The notes beneath the pieces are model-generated. The model was not told where the DNA came from. It saw only the letters and a program-made list of their open reading frames with translations, and ran no database searches. A program made the position numbers and the translations under genes. A stretch of DNA of 64,000 nt from Chryseobacterium sp. (lineage in GTDB: Bacteria; Bacteroidota; Bacteroidia; Flavobacteriales; Weeksellaceae): the NCBI GenBank assembly GCA_018260475.1, contig JAGLBA010000001.1:62001-126000 (forward strand). Reading direction: 5' to 3'. Of the stretch, positions 44,179 through 52,355 are shown one piece after another (the stretch's first letter is position 1; the number at the start of each line of letters is the position of its first letter).

Positions 44179-45288
44179 ATGTTCACAGAAGAGCATCTCC
44201 ATGCCATAGCATTACGACGAAGCGCCCTCATTGGCGATTTTAATTTTAAGAAACTTACAGATGCAGCAGGTTCCGCCGAAGCTGCCTGGAAATTTTCAAA
44301 AAAAGATTTAACGAAAATCGAAGGGATAGGACAAAAAACTGCCGCCGACATCGGCAATGAAGACCATATTCGTTTTGCCGAGAAAGAATTGGAATTTTGT
44401 GCTAAAAATAACATCCAAATTTTACTTCGCCACAAAAATGAATTGCCCTATTTACTGGGTGAATGCGAGGATGCGCCTTCTATTTTATATCAAAAAGGAC
44501 AAATTGATACTGCTAAAAAATCAATAAGTATCGTGGGTACGCGGAATTTGTCTTCCTATGGCAAAAACTTCATCGATGAATTTGTTAAAGAATTAATTTC
44601 CGGAAACACGGCTACCATCAGCGGACTTGCACTGGGCGCAGATGCCGAGGTCCACGAGAAATCCATCCAAAACGGAATCCCTACAATCGGGGTGCTGGCT
44701 CACGGCTTTCACACCTTTTACCCATCACAAAACAAATCACTTTCGCAAAAGATGTTGGAAAATGGCGGCGCACTTCTTACAGAATTTAACTCCTCACAGA
44801 AACCCGATAGAGAAAATTTTATCCAACGAAACCGAATCGTTGCAGGTTTGTCCAGCGCGACCATCATTGTAGAAACCGCATTCGGAGGCGGCTCCATCAG
44901 CACGGCTACATTTGCCAACGGCTACAACCGTGATGTGTATGCGCTGCCTGGAAAAATCACCGATAAATACAGCCAGGGTTGCAATCATTTGATTGCACAA
45001 AATAAAGCTGCCGCCATATCCACCGTAAAAGATTTAATTTTAAATTTAAACCTCTTCGGAGAATCGGTAAAAACCCCGGAACTATTTCCCAAAATCGAAA
45101 CCAGACGACCGCTTTCGCCTTTAGAACAATCCGTTTTCGATGCGATTTCCGCAGCTCCGAATATTAATCTGGATAATCTTTCGGGGAAAATGGATCTGCC
45201 CGCTTACAGACTGCTGCCTATTTTATTGGAACTCGAAATTTCGGGCTTCCTCAAATCATTTTCGGGGCGACAATTTCAAGTTTTATAG
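44179..45288 (+). CDS. dprA: DNA-processing protein DprA
   Basis: 369 residues. An N-terminal HhH-like part (about 1-85, 'KIEGIGQKTAADI') is followed by the Rossmann-type DprA core (about 100-300) with 'SIVGTRNLSSYGKNFIDEF', 'TISGLALGADAEVHEKSI', 'LAHGFHTFYPSQN', 'FIQRNRIVAGLSSATIIVE' and a C-terminal winged-helix-like domain (about 310-369). It loads RecA on incoming single-stranded DNA in natural transformation. With the ComM-like gene at 39520 it suggests competence genes are kept. Confidence 0.94.
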   Translation: MFTEEHLHAIALRRSALIGDFNFKKLTDAAGSAEAAWKFSKKDLTKIEGIGQKTAADIGNEDHIRFAEKELEFCAKNNIQILLRHKNELPYLLGECEDAPSILYQKGQIDTAKKSISIVGTRNLSSYGKNFIDEFVKELISGNTATISGLALGADAEVHEKSIQNGIPTIGVLAHGFHTFYPSQNKSLSQKMLENGGALLTEFNSSQKPDRENFIQRNRIVAGLSSATIIVETAFGGGSISTATFANGYNRDVYALPGKITDKYSQGCNHLIAQNKAAAISTVKDLILNLNLFGESVKTPELFPKIETRRPLSPLEQSVFDAISAAPNINLDNLSGKMDLPAYRLLPILLELEISGFLKSFSGRQFQVL

Positions 45289-45421
45289 AGAATTAGCGTT
45301 TTTAACTTTACATCAAATTAATATTTAATTAATATTATTTTCAATTTTGCAACGCTTATTGTGGATTAAGCAAAAAAAATAGGCAATTTTTATAATATTA
45401 AATCAAATATCAAAATAGGCC

Positions 45422-45451
45422 TTGCAAGTTTTGAAAAAGAAATTAAATTTG
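45422..45451 (+). promoter_or_regulatory. Candidate promoter of gdhA
   Basis: TTG (45422-45424), a 19-base spacer and TAAATTTG (45444-45451), 29 bases before the ATG at 45481. Confidence 0.45.
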
Positions 45452-45480
45452 TTTGTAATAAAATAACATCCTTATACCCT

Positions 45481-46839
45481 ATGGAACATTATAATGTAGA
45501 GCAAAAAATTCAGGAATTTATTGCAAAAATCGAAGCTAAAAATCCAAATGAACCGGAGTTTTTGCAAGCTGTGAAAGAGGTAGCCGTTACGGTAATCCCT
45601 TTTATTTCTCAGAAAAAAGAATACAGCGGCATGAAACTGCTGGAAAGAATGGCAGAGCCTGAAAGAACGGTGATCTTCAGAGTGCCGTGGGTGGATGACA
45701 AAGGAGAAATCCAAGTAAACAGAGGTTTCCGTATCCAGATGAACTCAGCGATTGGCCCATACAAAGGCGGTTTGAGATTCCATCCTTCTGTGAACCTTTC
45801 TGTTTTAAAATTCCTTGCCTTCGAGCAGGTTTTCAAAAACTCCCTTACGACACTTCCAATGGGTGGTGGTAAAGGTGGTTCCGACTTTGATCCACAAGGA
45901 AAATCCGATATGGAGGTGATGCGTTTCTGCCAGGCTTTCATGACGGAAATGTGCAAGCACATCGGCCCTGAAACTGATGTACCTGCGGGAGACATCGGCG
46001 TAGGTGCAAGAGAAATCGGTTACCTTTTCGGACAGTACAAAAAAATCCGCAACGAGTTTACAGGCGTACTTACCGGAAAAGGCCTTGCCTACGGCGGTTC
46101 CCTAATCCGTCCGGAAGCTACCGGCTACGGCGTGGTCTATTTTGCAGAGCAAATGCTGAAAACAATTAACCAAGATTTCAAAGATAAAATAGTGACTGTT
46201 TCCGGATTCGGAAATGTGGCGTGGGGCGTTATCAAAAAGATAGAGGAACTGGGCGGTAAGGTTGTGACAATCTCCGGCCCGGATGGCTATATCTATGACA
46301 AAGACGGTATCACCGGCGAGAAAATCGATTTCCTTTTGGAACTGCGTGCTTCAGGAAACAACCGCGCTCAGGATTATGCTGATAAATTCCCGTCTGCGGA
46401 ATTCCATGCTGGAAAACGCCCGTGGGAAGTGAAATGTGATGTGGCAATCCCTGCTGCTACGCAAAATGAATTGCACTTGGAAGATGCTAAAAACTTAGTG
46501 TCCAACGGTGTCATTTGTGTAACTGAAGCTGCAAACATGCCTTCTACACTGGACGCAATCAATTATTTCATCGATAACAAAGTGCTTTTCTCTCCTGGAA
46601 AAGCTTCTAACGCGGGTGGTGTCGCTACTTCCGGTTTGGAAATGACTCAAAACTCAATCCGTCTGAACTGGTCTTCCGAAGAGGTAGATGCAAGGCTGAA
46701 AGAAATCATGATCGGCATCCACCAGGCTTGCCGCAATTATGGTAAAGAGGAAAACGGCTATGTAAATTATGTGAAAGGTGCAAACATCGCAGGTTTCGTA
46801 AAAGTGGCCGAAGCTATGCTGGCACAAGGCGTAGTTTAA
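45481..46839 (+). CDS. gdhA: NADP-type glutamate dehydrogenase
   Basis: 452 residues, the hexameric GDH length. Substrate site: 'GPYKGGLRFHPSV' (92-104) and 'PMGGGKGGSDFDPQGK' with catalytic Lys131. Dinucleotide fold: 'TVSGFGNVAWG' (near 238). It makes glutamate from 2-oxoglutarate and ammonia. The length and sequence look like the NADP-dependent, biosynthetic form; the cofactor is inferred. Promoter and terminator bracket the gene as a single unit. Confidence 0.94.
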   Translation: MEHYNVEQKIQEFIAKIEAKNPNEPEFLQAVKEVAVTVIPFISQKKEYSGMKLLERMAEPERTVIFRVPWVDDKGEIQVNRGFRIQMNSAIGPYKGGLRFHPSVNLSVLKFLAFEQVFKNSLTTLPMGGGKGGSDFDPQGKSDMEVMRFCQAFMTEMCKHIGPETDVPAGDIGVGAREIGYLFGQYKKIRNEFTGVLTGKGLAYGGSLIRPEATGYGVVYFAEQMLKTINQDFKDKIVTVSGFGNVAWGVIKKIEELGGKVVTISGPDGYIYDKDGITGEKIDFLLELRASGNNRAQDYADKFPSAEFHAGKRPWEVKCDVAIPAATQNELHLEDAKNLVSNGVICVTEAANMPSTLDAINYFIDNKVLFSPGKASNAGGVATSGLEMTQNSIRLNWSSEEVDARLKEIMIGIHQACRNYGKEENGYVNYVKGANIAGFVKVAEAMLAQGVV

Positions 46840-46864
46840 TACAAAAAATTATTTTAAAATGAAT

Positions 46865-46890
46865 AGCCCTGGATTTCCGGGGCTTTTTTA
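46865..46890 (+). terminator. Intrinsic terminator of gdhA
   Basis: Stem agccctgg/ccggggct (one G-T pair), 4-base loop, then a T-run. It begins 26 bases after the stop codon. Confidence 0.85.
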
Positions 46891-46896
46891 TGATTT

Positions 46897-47388
46897 TTAT
46901 TTAGGTATTTTCAGCATCATCAGTTCCGTCCACTCGTAGGCGGCGGGGCAACCGAGCGTATTTTTCAAGGTGAGAGGGTTGATCTGCCAAACCTTTTTCC
47001 TATCGGTGTGAGGGAATTCGCGGCAGGCCTTTGGGCGGTCGTCGTAAATGGAGCAGGTATTATCCGAATTCAAAAAATGGCAGGGAAGAGACTGTAAAAC
47101 CTTATCGTTATCCTCATCTACACGCAGGAATTTTTCTTCAAAATCTGCTGCCTTCAATCGGATTAGCTTGGAAATTCTTTCGATATCTTTCTCTGTGAAA
47201 AGTGGGCCAGTGGTTTTGCAGCAATTTGCGCATTGCAGGCAGTCGATTTTATCAAAAACTTCGTCATGGGCTTCTTGCGCCTTGTAGTCCAAGTCTTTTG
47301 GTGGCTTCGCCTTCAATCGGTCGAGGAATTTTTTGTGTTCCTTTTGCCTTTGTAACGCGAGTTTATGGTACTGGGGCAGATTCATCAT
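46897..47388 (-). CDS. YkgJ-family cysteine-cluster protein
   Basis: 163 residues from the ATG at 47388 (a second ATG is three bases on). The CxxCxxCC cluster 'CLQCANCC' near residue 50, plus Cys in 'LPCHFLNSDNTCSIYDDRP' and 'KACREFPH', fits a metal or Fe-S site of the YkgJ/FliB-like family. The function is unknown. The start overlaps the end of the ion channel gene by about 26 bases, so the two are co-transcribed. Confidence 0.87.
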   Translation of the reverse strand: MMNLPQYHKLALQRQKEHKKFLDRLKAKPPKDLDYKAQEAHDEVFDKIDCLQCANCCKTTGPLFTEKDIERISKLIRLKAADFEEKFLRVDEDNDKVLQSLPCHFLNSDNTCSIYDDRPKACREFPHTDRKKVWQINPLTLKNTLGCPAAYEWTELMMLKIPK

Positions 47389-48334
47389 CCTCAATTTTTG
47401 GAAGTTCGGTACGCACAAAAGCATTCAGTTTATCGATATCCATCACCGTGGTAGAGCCATCTTTCGCGATGGTGAACATCGGCAGAAACTTCGCTCCGTA
47501 AACGATCTCCGGTGAAATATAGGAGGTGCGCTGCACCACGGTGTTGGAAAAAACATCATCAAAGGCGCTGAGTTGCACAATTACCTCGATATCTGTGGTG
47601 CGGAAATCTTGATCGGTAAGGCCGTAGAACGGCGAATCTTTATTGATGACATGCACAACCGTCCAGTTCAGAGCGAGGTTGCTTATTTTTTTCAATTGCG
47701 TTTCCAGAGTGTAAAATTTGTTCTCCTGATCGGTTTCTATCGCGACGGTCAGGATGACTTCTGCATTTGTAAGAGAGTTATTTTTATACGGAGCCAGCCG
47801 AAACATCAGCGCAGTACCCTCTTGGAAAGGCGCTATCAAAGCGTTTTCTGAAAACTTGATGAACGCCTGGGGTCTGGAAAACCGTCCATAAAAAAGTCCC
47901 GTAGCTATCGCGAAAGCTAAAAGTCCCAAAAATGCCTCGAAAGTTGACACCAAACTCGCCAAGAACCCGACCGGGGCGATGCGGCCGTACCCGACAGTGG
48001 TGAAAGTTTGTGAGGAAAAAAAGAAGACATCTACTAACTCATTCAGCGGTGTGCTACTGTCGATACCCGAAAGGTGTTCTATACCAATGAGTTGGTAAAT
48101 AAATGCAAAAAGTATATTGATAGCGATATAGCCTAAAACCAAGTATACAATGAACCGCACCGAAGATAAACCGAGCATGGTGTGGTACCAACTGGTTCTG
48201 GTAAGGATGTTGCCACCCTTCATCTGCACATTGGTACTGCCGTCTTTACGAATGAACCGTTCGGAACCCATTGCACTGAAACCGCTGTCGTCTCGGGATT
48301 TTTGTCTGATAAAGTTTTTAAAATGGCTAACCAT
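47363..48334 (-). CDS. Kir-type (inward-rectifier-like) potassium channel
   Basis: 323 residues from the ATG at 48334. A longer frame to 48541 would run through the GC-rich element with an unlikely Pro/Arg/Gln-rich sequence. Two membrane helices flank a pore loop with selectivity filter 'TFTTVGYGR' (near residue 96). The C-terminal ~200 residues form the cytoplasmic immunoglobulin-like domain of Kir/KirBac channels ('ALMFRLAPYKNNSLTNAEV', 'WTVVHVINKDSPFYGLT'). A TACTTTTG box ends four bases before the ATG. Confidence 0.9.
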   Translation of the reverse strand: MVSHFKNFIRQKSRDDSGFSAMGSERFIRKDGSTNVQMKGGNILTRTSWYHTMLGLSSVRFIVYLVLGYIAINILFAFIYQLIGIEHLSGIDSSTPLNELVDVFFFSSQTFTTVGYGRIAPVGFLASLVSTFEAFLGLLAFAIATGLFYGRFSRPQAFIKFSENALIAPFQEGTALMFRLAPYKNNSLTNAEVILTVAIETDQENKFYTLETQLKKISNLALNWTVVHVINKDSPFYGLTDQDFRTTDIEVIVQLSAFDDVFSNTVVQRTSYISPEIVYGAKFLPMFTIAKDGSTTVMDIDKLNAFVRTELPKIEDDESAPVP

Positions 48335-48338
48335 ATTG

Positions 48339-48346
48339 CAAAAGTA
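48339..48346 (-). promoter_or_regulatory. Candidate -7 box of the Kir channel gene
   Basis: TACTTTTG on the minus strand, ending four bases before the ATG at 48334. If used, the mRNA would be leaderless or nearly so. No -33 box seen. Confidence 0.3.
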
Positions 48347-48355
48347 AGATTTTTT

Positions 48356-48522
48356 TGAGGAAGGGTGAGGTTGAGGTTGCGACTGAGGTTGAGCTAAAAC
48401 AGCGAATCCCGTGCGCCCCGGATGGAAGCGGCATCCTTTTTTGGGCGCGGAGCGGCGCCGACCGAAGGGAGGCGGCGAAACGGGCCCAAAAAAGATACAG
48501 CGGACAGCCGGAAATGGCGCCC
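48356..48522. repeat. GC-rich structured intergenic element
   Basis: A block far richer in G+C than its surroundings, between divergent genes. It begins with repeats of gaggttg (48368-48393), then nested hairpins: ggatg/catcc (48420-48436) and a perfect 11-bp stem cttttttgggc/gcccaaaaaag (48436-48446 and 48484-48494) enclosing a G/C-rich loop. Outer gcgcc/ggcgc pairs (48413-48417 with 48516-48520) could close it. From memory it resembles dispersed intergenic repeats of Flavobacteriia. It could be a repeat element or a structured RNA. Confidence 0.5.
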
Positions 48523-48553
48523 AAATTATGAGCATTGTCATCCGTAATTTGGG

Positions 48554-48561
48554 TAATTTTG
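48554..48561 (+). promoter_or_regulatory. Candidate -7 box of the truncated globin gene
   Basis: TAATTTTG, 16 bases before the ATG at 48578, with a TTG 16 bases further upstream (48535-48537). Confidence 0.4.
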
Positions 48562-48577
48562 TCCTAAATTAGTACCC

Positions 48578-48955
48578 ATGAAAAATATTGAAGACAAAGC
48601 CGACATCGAACTTTTGGTAAATAAATTTTACGACAAAATAGGTAAGGATGCGGTGATAGGCCACTTTTTCAACGATATCGCGCGCGTAAACTGGGCGGTA
48701 CATCTCCCGAAAATGTACCGTTTCTGGGAGACGCTGTTGTTTGCGAAAGCGACCTACAAGGGCAACCCGATGGCGGCGCATTTCCCGATAAACGAAATGG
48801 AGGCGATGGAAAAACACCATTTCGAGCACTGGCTGAAAATTTGGACGGAGACGGTGCGGGAAAATTTCGAGGGCGAAACAGCGGATTTGGCGATTTACAA
48901 AGCCACGAACATTTCCCAACTGATGGCCTACAAAATGGAAATGGCGCGTCGCTAA
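48578..48955 (+). CDS. Group III truncated haemoglobin
   Basis: 125 residues of the 2-on-2 globin fold. 'HLPKMYRFWETLLF' (42-55) and 'GNPMAAHFPI' with His68 at the proximal (F8) place match trHb group III, as does 'HHFEHWLKIWTETV' (80-93). Relatives bind oxygen or nitric oxide and are linked to nitrosative stress or low-oxygen respiration. Its last four bases overlap the convergent antiporter gene. Confidence 0.9.
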   Translation: MKNIEDKADIELLVNKFYDKIGKDAVIGHFFNDIARVNWAVHLPKMYRFWETLLFAKATYKGNPMAAHFPINEMEAMEKHHFEHWLKIWTETVRENFEGETADLAIYKATNISQLMAYKMEMARR

Positions 48956-50025
48956 GGCACCACGACCGTGAAGATATATGCTGCTAAATTCACGAGCAAA
49001 ACCGTTCCATAGAGGATGTTGGTTTTACCACGGCTTAAGGAGAGCATCACGGTGAACACGGAGAGGCTGAGGAGGATAATGGATTTCAGATCCAACCCCA
49101 AAACGAAGGGAATGTCATACATGATGCAAACCGCAGATACGGCAGGAATAGTAAGCCCGACACTCGCCAAAGCTGAACCTAGACCCAAGTTGATGGAAGA
49201 CTGAATCTGGTTGTTCCGCGCCGCACGAATCGCTGCCAAACCCTCGGGTAGCAGTACCACCATTGCAATGATAACGCCCACCAAAGCGCGTGGCGCGCCG
49301 ATGGTTTTAACAAAATCTTCAATCACCGGAGAAAGGCCTTTTGCCATGTAAATCACGACGGAAAGGCAAATGAGCAGCAAGCCTAAACTAAGGAAAAATT
49401 TTGGGTTAGAAGGCGCTTCTTCCTCGTGCAATTCGCCATTTTCTTCCACTACGAAATAATTCCTATGGCGTACCGTCTGTACCATCAGAAATGTGGCGTA
49501 GATGGTAACACAGGCCAAAGAAACAAAAATCAACTGTGGATCTGTGTAAAAAGGACCTTTGGCGCTTAAAGTGTAATTGGGAAGAATCATGGTAAGTACC
49601 AGGATCGAAATCAGGCTTACAAGATAAGTGGTTGCAGAACTCCGCAAGAAAAATTGCTCCTTATATTTCACGCTGCCAATCCAGATGCAAATTCCGAGTA
49701 TCCCGTTTAGAATTAGCATTACTGCGGCAAAAACAGTGTCGCGAGCGTAGGTCATGGCGCCCTCTCCGCCTGAAAGCATAAAGGAAATAATAAGACCGGC
49801 TTCCAAAATAGTGATGCATATCGCTAAAATTATGGTTCCGTACGGTTCGCCTACTTTGTGTGCTACTACTTCGGCGTGGTGTACGGCCGCAAAAACACTC
49901 CCAAAAAGTAAGGCTGACCCCAAGATATCGGCTAACATTGACGTTCCCAAAAACCCGGCTAGATAAAATGCCGCTGCAATAAGCGGTACCACCGTGGACC
50001 AATGGTAGAAATGGTTTTTCTTCAT
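48952..50025 (-). CDS. Ca2+/H+ antiporter (ChaA/CAX-like)
   Basis: 357 residues with about eleven spans. The two alpha-repeats of the cation/Ca2+ exchanger family are seen in 'EPYGTIILAICITILEAGLI' (near 60-80, with conserved acidic Glu) and 'VVLLPEGLAAIRAARNNQIQ' (near 255-275). The layout matches the proton-coupled ChaA/CAX class rather than Na+-coupled exchangers. It exports calcium, or other cations, from the cytoplasm. Single gene. Confidence 0.88.
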   Translation of the reverse strand: MKKNHFYHWSTVVPLIAAAFYLAGFLGTSMLADILGSALLFGSVFAAVHHAEVVAHKVGEPYGTIILAICITILEAGLIISFMLSGGEGAMTYARDTVFAAVMLILNGILGICIWIGSVKYKEQFFLRSSATTYLVSLISILVLTMILPNYTLSAKGPFYTDPQLIFVSLACVTIYATFLMVQTVRHRNYFVVEENGELHEEEAPSNPKFFLSLGLLLICLSVVIYMAKGLSPVIEDFVKTIGAPRALVGVIIAMVVLLPEGLAAIRAARNNQIQSSINLGLGSALASVGLTIPAVSAVCIMYDIPFVLGLDLKSIILLSLSVFTVMLSLSRGKTNILYGTVLLVNLAAYIFTVVVP

Positions 50026-50086
50026 AACAAATGGTTTTAGGGAAAATACATAAAAAGATTGGACAAAGTAAAGTCCGAAGCTGGCT

Positions 50087-50740
50087 CTACGCTTTTAGCT
50101 TAGCAATGACATCTAGTCCGCCTTTTGTTTTGTCTCCTATTTTGCAAATGATATCGGTATCTAATGGTAGGAACACATCCATCCGCGAGCCGAATTTGAT
50201 GAACCCAAACTCGTGGCCTGCCTTGGCGGTATCTCCCTCGTTACAATAGAAAACGATGCGGCGTGCGACATAGCCTGCAATTTGGCGGAAAACAACTTTA
50301 TGATTGGTTAGGCTTTCCACAGCAACCGTGGTTCTTTCGTTCTCGGTGGACGATTTTTCGTGCCACGCTACAAGGTATTTACCAGGATGGTATTTTTTAT
50401 AAATTACTTTCCCGGAAATTGGATAGCGGCAGATATGGACATTTAGCGGGGACATAAATATTGAAACCTGAATACATTTTTCCTTCAAAAATTCGGTTTC
50501 CTCCACTTCCTTTATCATCACTACTTTGCCATCCACTGGAGCGATTACATTTTCTACATGGTCTAAAATACTGCGATTCGGCACTCGGAAAAACCAAAAT
50601 ACAAGGCCATAGACGACCAGTAGCGGAATTACAAGCAGTAAAGACCAAAATTCAAGATAATAAATGGCCAAAAAAGCCACAATGGCGAAGATAATACTCG
50701 CAACGACGATGGTGCCGGAAGATTCTTTATGTAGTTTCAT
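50087..50740 (-). CDS. psd: Phosphatidylserine decarboxylase, short form
   Basis: 217 residues. It makes phosphatidylethanolamine in the inner membrane. The N terminus has two hydrophobic spans (about 10-45). 'VENVIAPVDGKVVMIKEVEE' and 'VHICRYPISGKV' belong to the catalytic core, and 'KFGSRMDVFLP' near residue 180 holds the Gly-Ser where the proenzyme cuts itself and makes its pyruvoyl group. It is the last gene of the rsfS-ftsH-LUD-cdsA-psd operon, six bases after cdsA. Confidence 0.92.
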   Translation of the reverse strand: MKLHKESSGTIVVASIIFAIVAFLAIYYLEFWSLLLVIPLLVVYGLVFWFFRVPNRSILDHVENVIAPVDGKVVMIKEVEETEFLKEKCIQVSIFMSPLNVHICRYPISGKVIYKKYHPGKYLVAWHEKSSTENERTTVAVESLTNHKVVFRQIAGYVARRIVFYCNEGDTAKAGHEFGFIKFGSRMDVFLPLDTDIICKIGDKTKGGLDVIAKLKA

Positions 50741-50746
50741 TATTTT

Positions 50747-51613
50747 TTAAGTAAGATTTTCGAGAATAAAGTAAAAATAGATAACAGGTGCGCAGATAAT
50801 AAAACTGTCCAGCCGATCCAGCACGCCGCCATGTCCGGGGATTAGTTTACCACTGTCCTTCACCTCAAAACTGCGTTTCAGTTGGCTTTCCACCAAATCA
50901 CCGAGCGGCGCAAATACCGAGATTAAAAAGCCAACTACCATCCAGTTGCCACGCAAATTTGGCATGTATTGCTCGATGAAATAGCCTAAAACTAAAGTAA
51001 GTATCACGCCGCCAGCGAAGCCTTCCCAAGTTTTTTTGGGTGATATGGTAGGTGCCATCTTATGCTTGCCGAAAAGTCTGCCGCAGATGTAGGCGAAGGT
51101 ATCGCTGCTCCAAATGAGGATAAAAAGCATGAAGACCTCCAGCGTAAAACCTCCATCATAAAAACTCGGAAGCCCTAAAGCAAAACTAAAAGGCAAAGTC
51201 GTGTAAATGACTGTGAATATAAGTTTTCCGCTTTCTGTGTAGAGTTCGTTCCGGAAATTGAAAAGCGTAATAACGGCAATTACAATCAGCGATAACGCCA
51301 GAATTTCCGATAGATTGAAATTAAAGTAGAAGCCGTGATGGAAATATCTTTTTGAAAATTTATAAAAAACAAATACCGCTAACCCTATGGCCACGAAGCG
51401 TTCCCAACTGGTCTTCTCAAACTTCATAATATTGATGCATTCCCAAAGTCCTACGAAAAGAAGCACCGCAATCAGCACATAGTAAAGTTGCTGCTGCTGA
51501 ATATTAGGAAAAATATTTTGTAGAAGATGCGCTCCGTACGGCGTGGTACAGAGTACGATGATCAAGCAGTAAACCAGGCCGGAGACGGTTCTCTGTATTA
51601 AGTTTTTGTCCAA
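50747..51613 (-). CDS. cdsA: Phosphatidate cytidylyltransferase
   Basis: 288 residues, eight spans. The C-terminal CdsA signature is present: 'SPKKTWEGFAGG' and 'KDSGKLIPGHGGVLDRLDS' with its Asp residues. It makes CDP-diacylglycerol from phosphatidic acid, the precursor for the Psd product. It lies between the LUD gene (22 bases) and psd (6 bases), which fits a phospholipid operon. Confidence 0.95.
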   Translation of the reverse strand: MDKNLIQRTVSGLVYCLIIVLCTTPYGAHLLQNIFPNIQQQQLYYVLIAVLLFVGLWECINIMKFEKTSWERFVAIGLAVFVFYKFSKRYFHHGFYFNFNLSEILALSLIVIAVITLFNFRNELYTESGKLIFTVIYTTLPFSFALGLPSFYDGGFTLEVFMLFILIWSSDTFAYICGRLFGKHKMAPTISPKKTWEGFAGGVILTLVLGYFIEQYMPNLRGNWMVVGFLISVFAPLGDLVESQLKRSFEVKDSGKLIPGHGGVLDRLDSFIICAPVIYFYFILENLT

Positions 51614-51635
51614 GATTTACTTTTTTAATTTGAAA

Positions 51636-52217
51636 TTAATCTTCGAGCAAAAGTAAGAAAAGTTTGGTGTTATCTTGATTCGGTGACCCGAGTTTGGATT
51701 GGTTTCCGCTGATGGAAGTAAGATTTTTCAAAGTTCCGCGGCGTTTTACCCTCATCATGGCATCGCTCAGGTTGGTTACAATCTGCGAAACATTGGCCAT
51801 TAAAATAATTTTTTCCGGCAAGCGTGAAGAATGATAATGAAGAATATTATTATGTGAAAGCATGATGCGACCGTCATAAGCTATCAAATATTCGCAGGTA
51901 ATAAATGCCGCATCATTGAAGAGCTCCAACTCTTTGGTATATGGGGCATTGATGACATCCAAGAAACTTACCAAATCCTGATCCCAGCAAAAAAGCGATT
52001 TTATGCCTTCTATTTTAATAATTTGATTAAGGGTTTGCAGAGCCTCAGACTCATTAGCACAATAGTTGAAAATTCCTCCGGAGTGGGTAAAGAGCTGCGC
52101 AAATTTATAATCCAAATCGGCATTCTTCAACTGGTCACCCAATTTCACAACATCCTGCCCGTGGTCTTCCTCGGGTTGGTTCATTAGTTTGCTTACAAAT
52201 TTCTTGAAGATGCTCAA
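51636..52217 (-). CDS. LUD-domain protein (LutC/YkgG-like)
   Basis: 193 residues of the LUD fold (relatives take part in lactate utilisation or of unknown role). The pattern is visible in 'DLVSFLDVINAPYTKELELF', 'DAAFITCEYLIAYDGRIMLS' and 'LPEKIILMANVSQIVTNLSD'. No lutA/lutB partners are nearby. It sits between ftsH and cdsA in the operon, an order I recall as common in Bacteroidota. The role there is not known. Confidence 0.75.
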   Translation of the reverse strand: MSIFKKFVSKLMNQPEEDHGQDVVKLGDQLKNADLDYKFAQLFTHSGGIFNYCANESEALQTLNQIIKIEGIKSLFCWDQDLVSFLDVINAPYTKELELFNDAAFITCEYLIAYDGRIMLSHNNILHYHSSRLPEKIILMANVSQIVTNLSDAMMRVKRRGTLKNLTSISGNQSKLGSPNQDNTKLFLLLLED

Positions 52218-52317
52218 AACAGTATATAGTTCTTAAATCAGTACAAAAATAACAAATTTAATTTAAGCCAAGATTTATCTTGACGATTTCGTGCTGAAAT
52301 AAATAGTGAAAGTAAGA

Positions 52318-52351
52318 AAATCCCGGCAAAACCAATGGTTTACCGGGATTT
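52318..52351 (-). terminator. Hairpin between ftsH and the LUD gene
   Basis: Stem aaatcccgg/ccgggattt, extended by further pairs, then a short T-rich tract on the minus strand. It may end part of the transcripts after ftsH, giving lower expression of the lipid genes. Confidence 0.6.
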
Positions 52352-52355
52352 CAAT

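Noticed and set aside
47363..48541. Longer start for the Kir channel, adding about 70 residues
   Set aside because: The extra residues are Pro/Arg/Gln-rich and read through the GC-rich hairpin element. The ATG at 48334 gives the usual channel N terminus.
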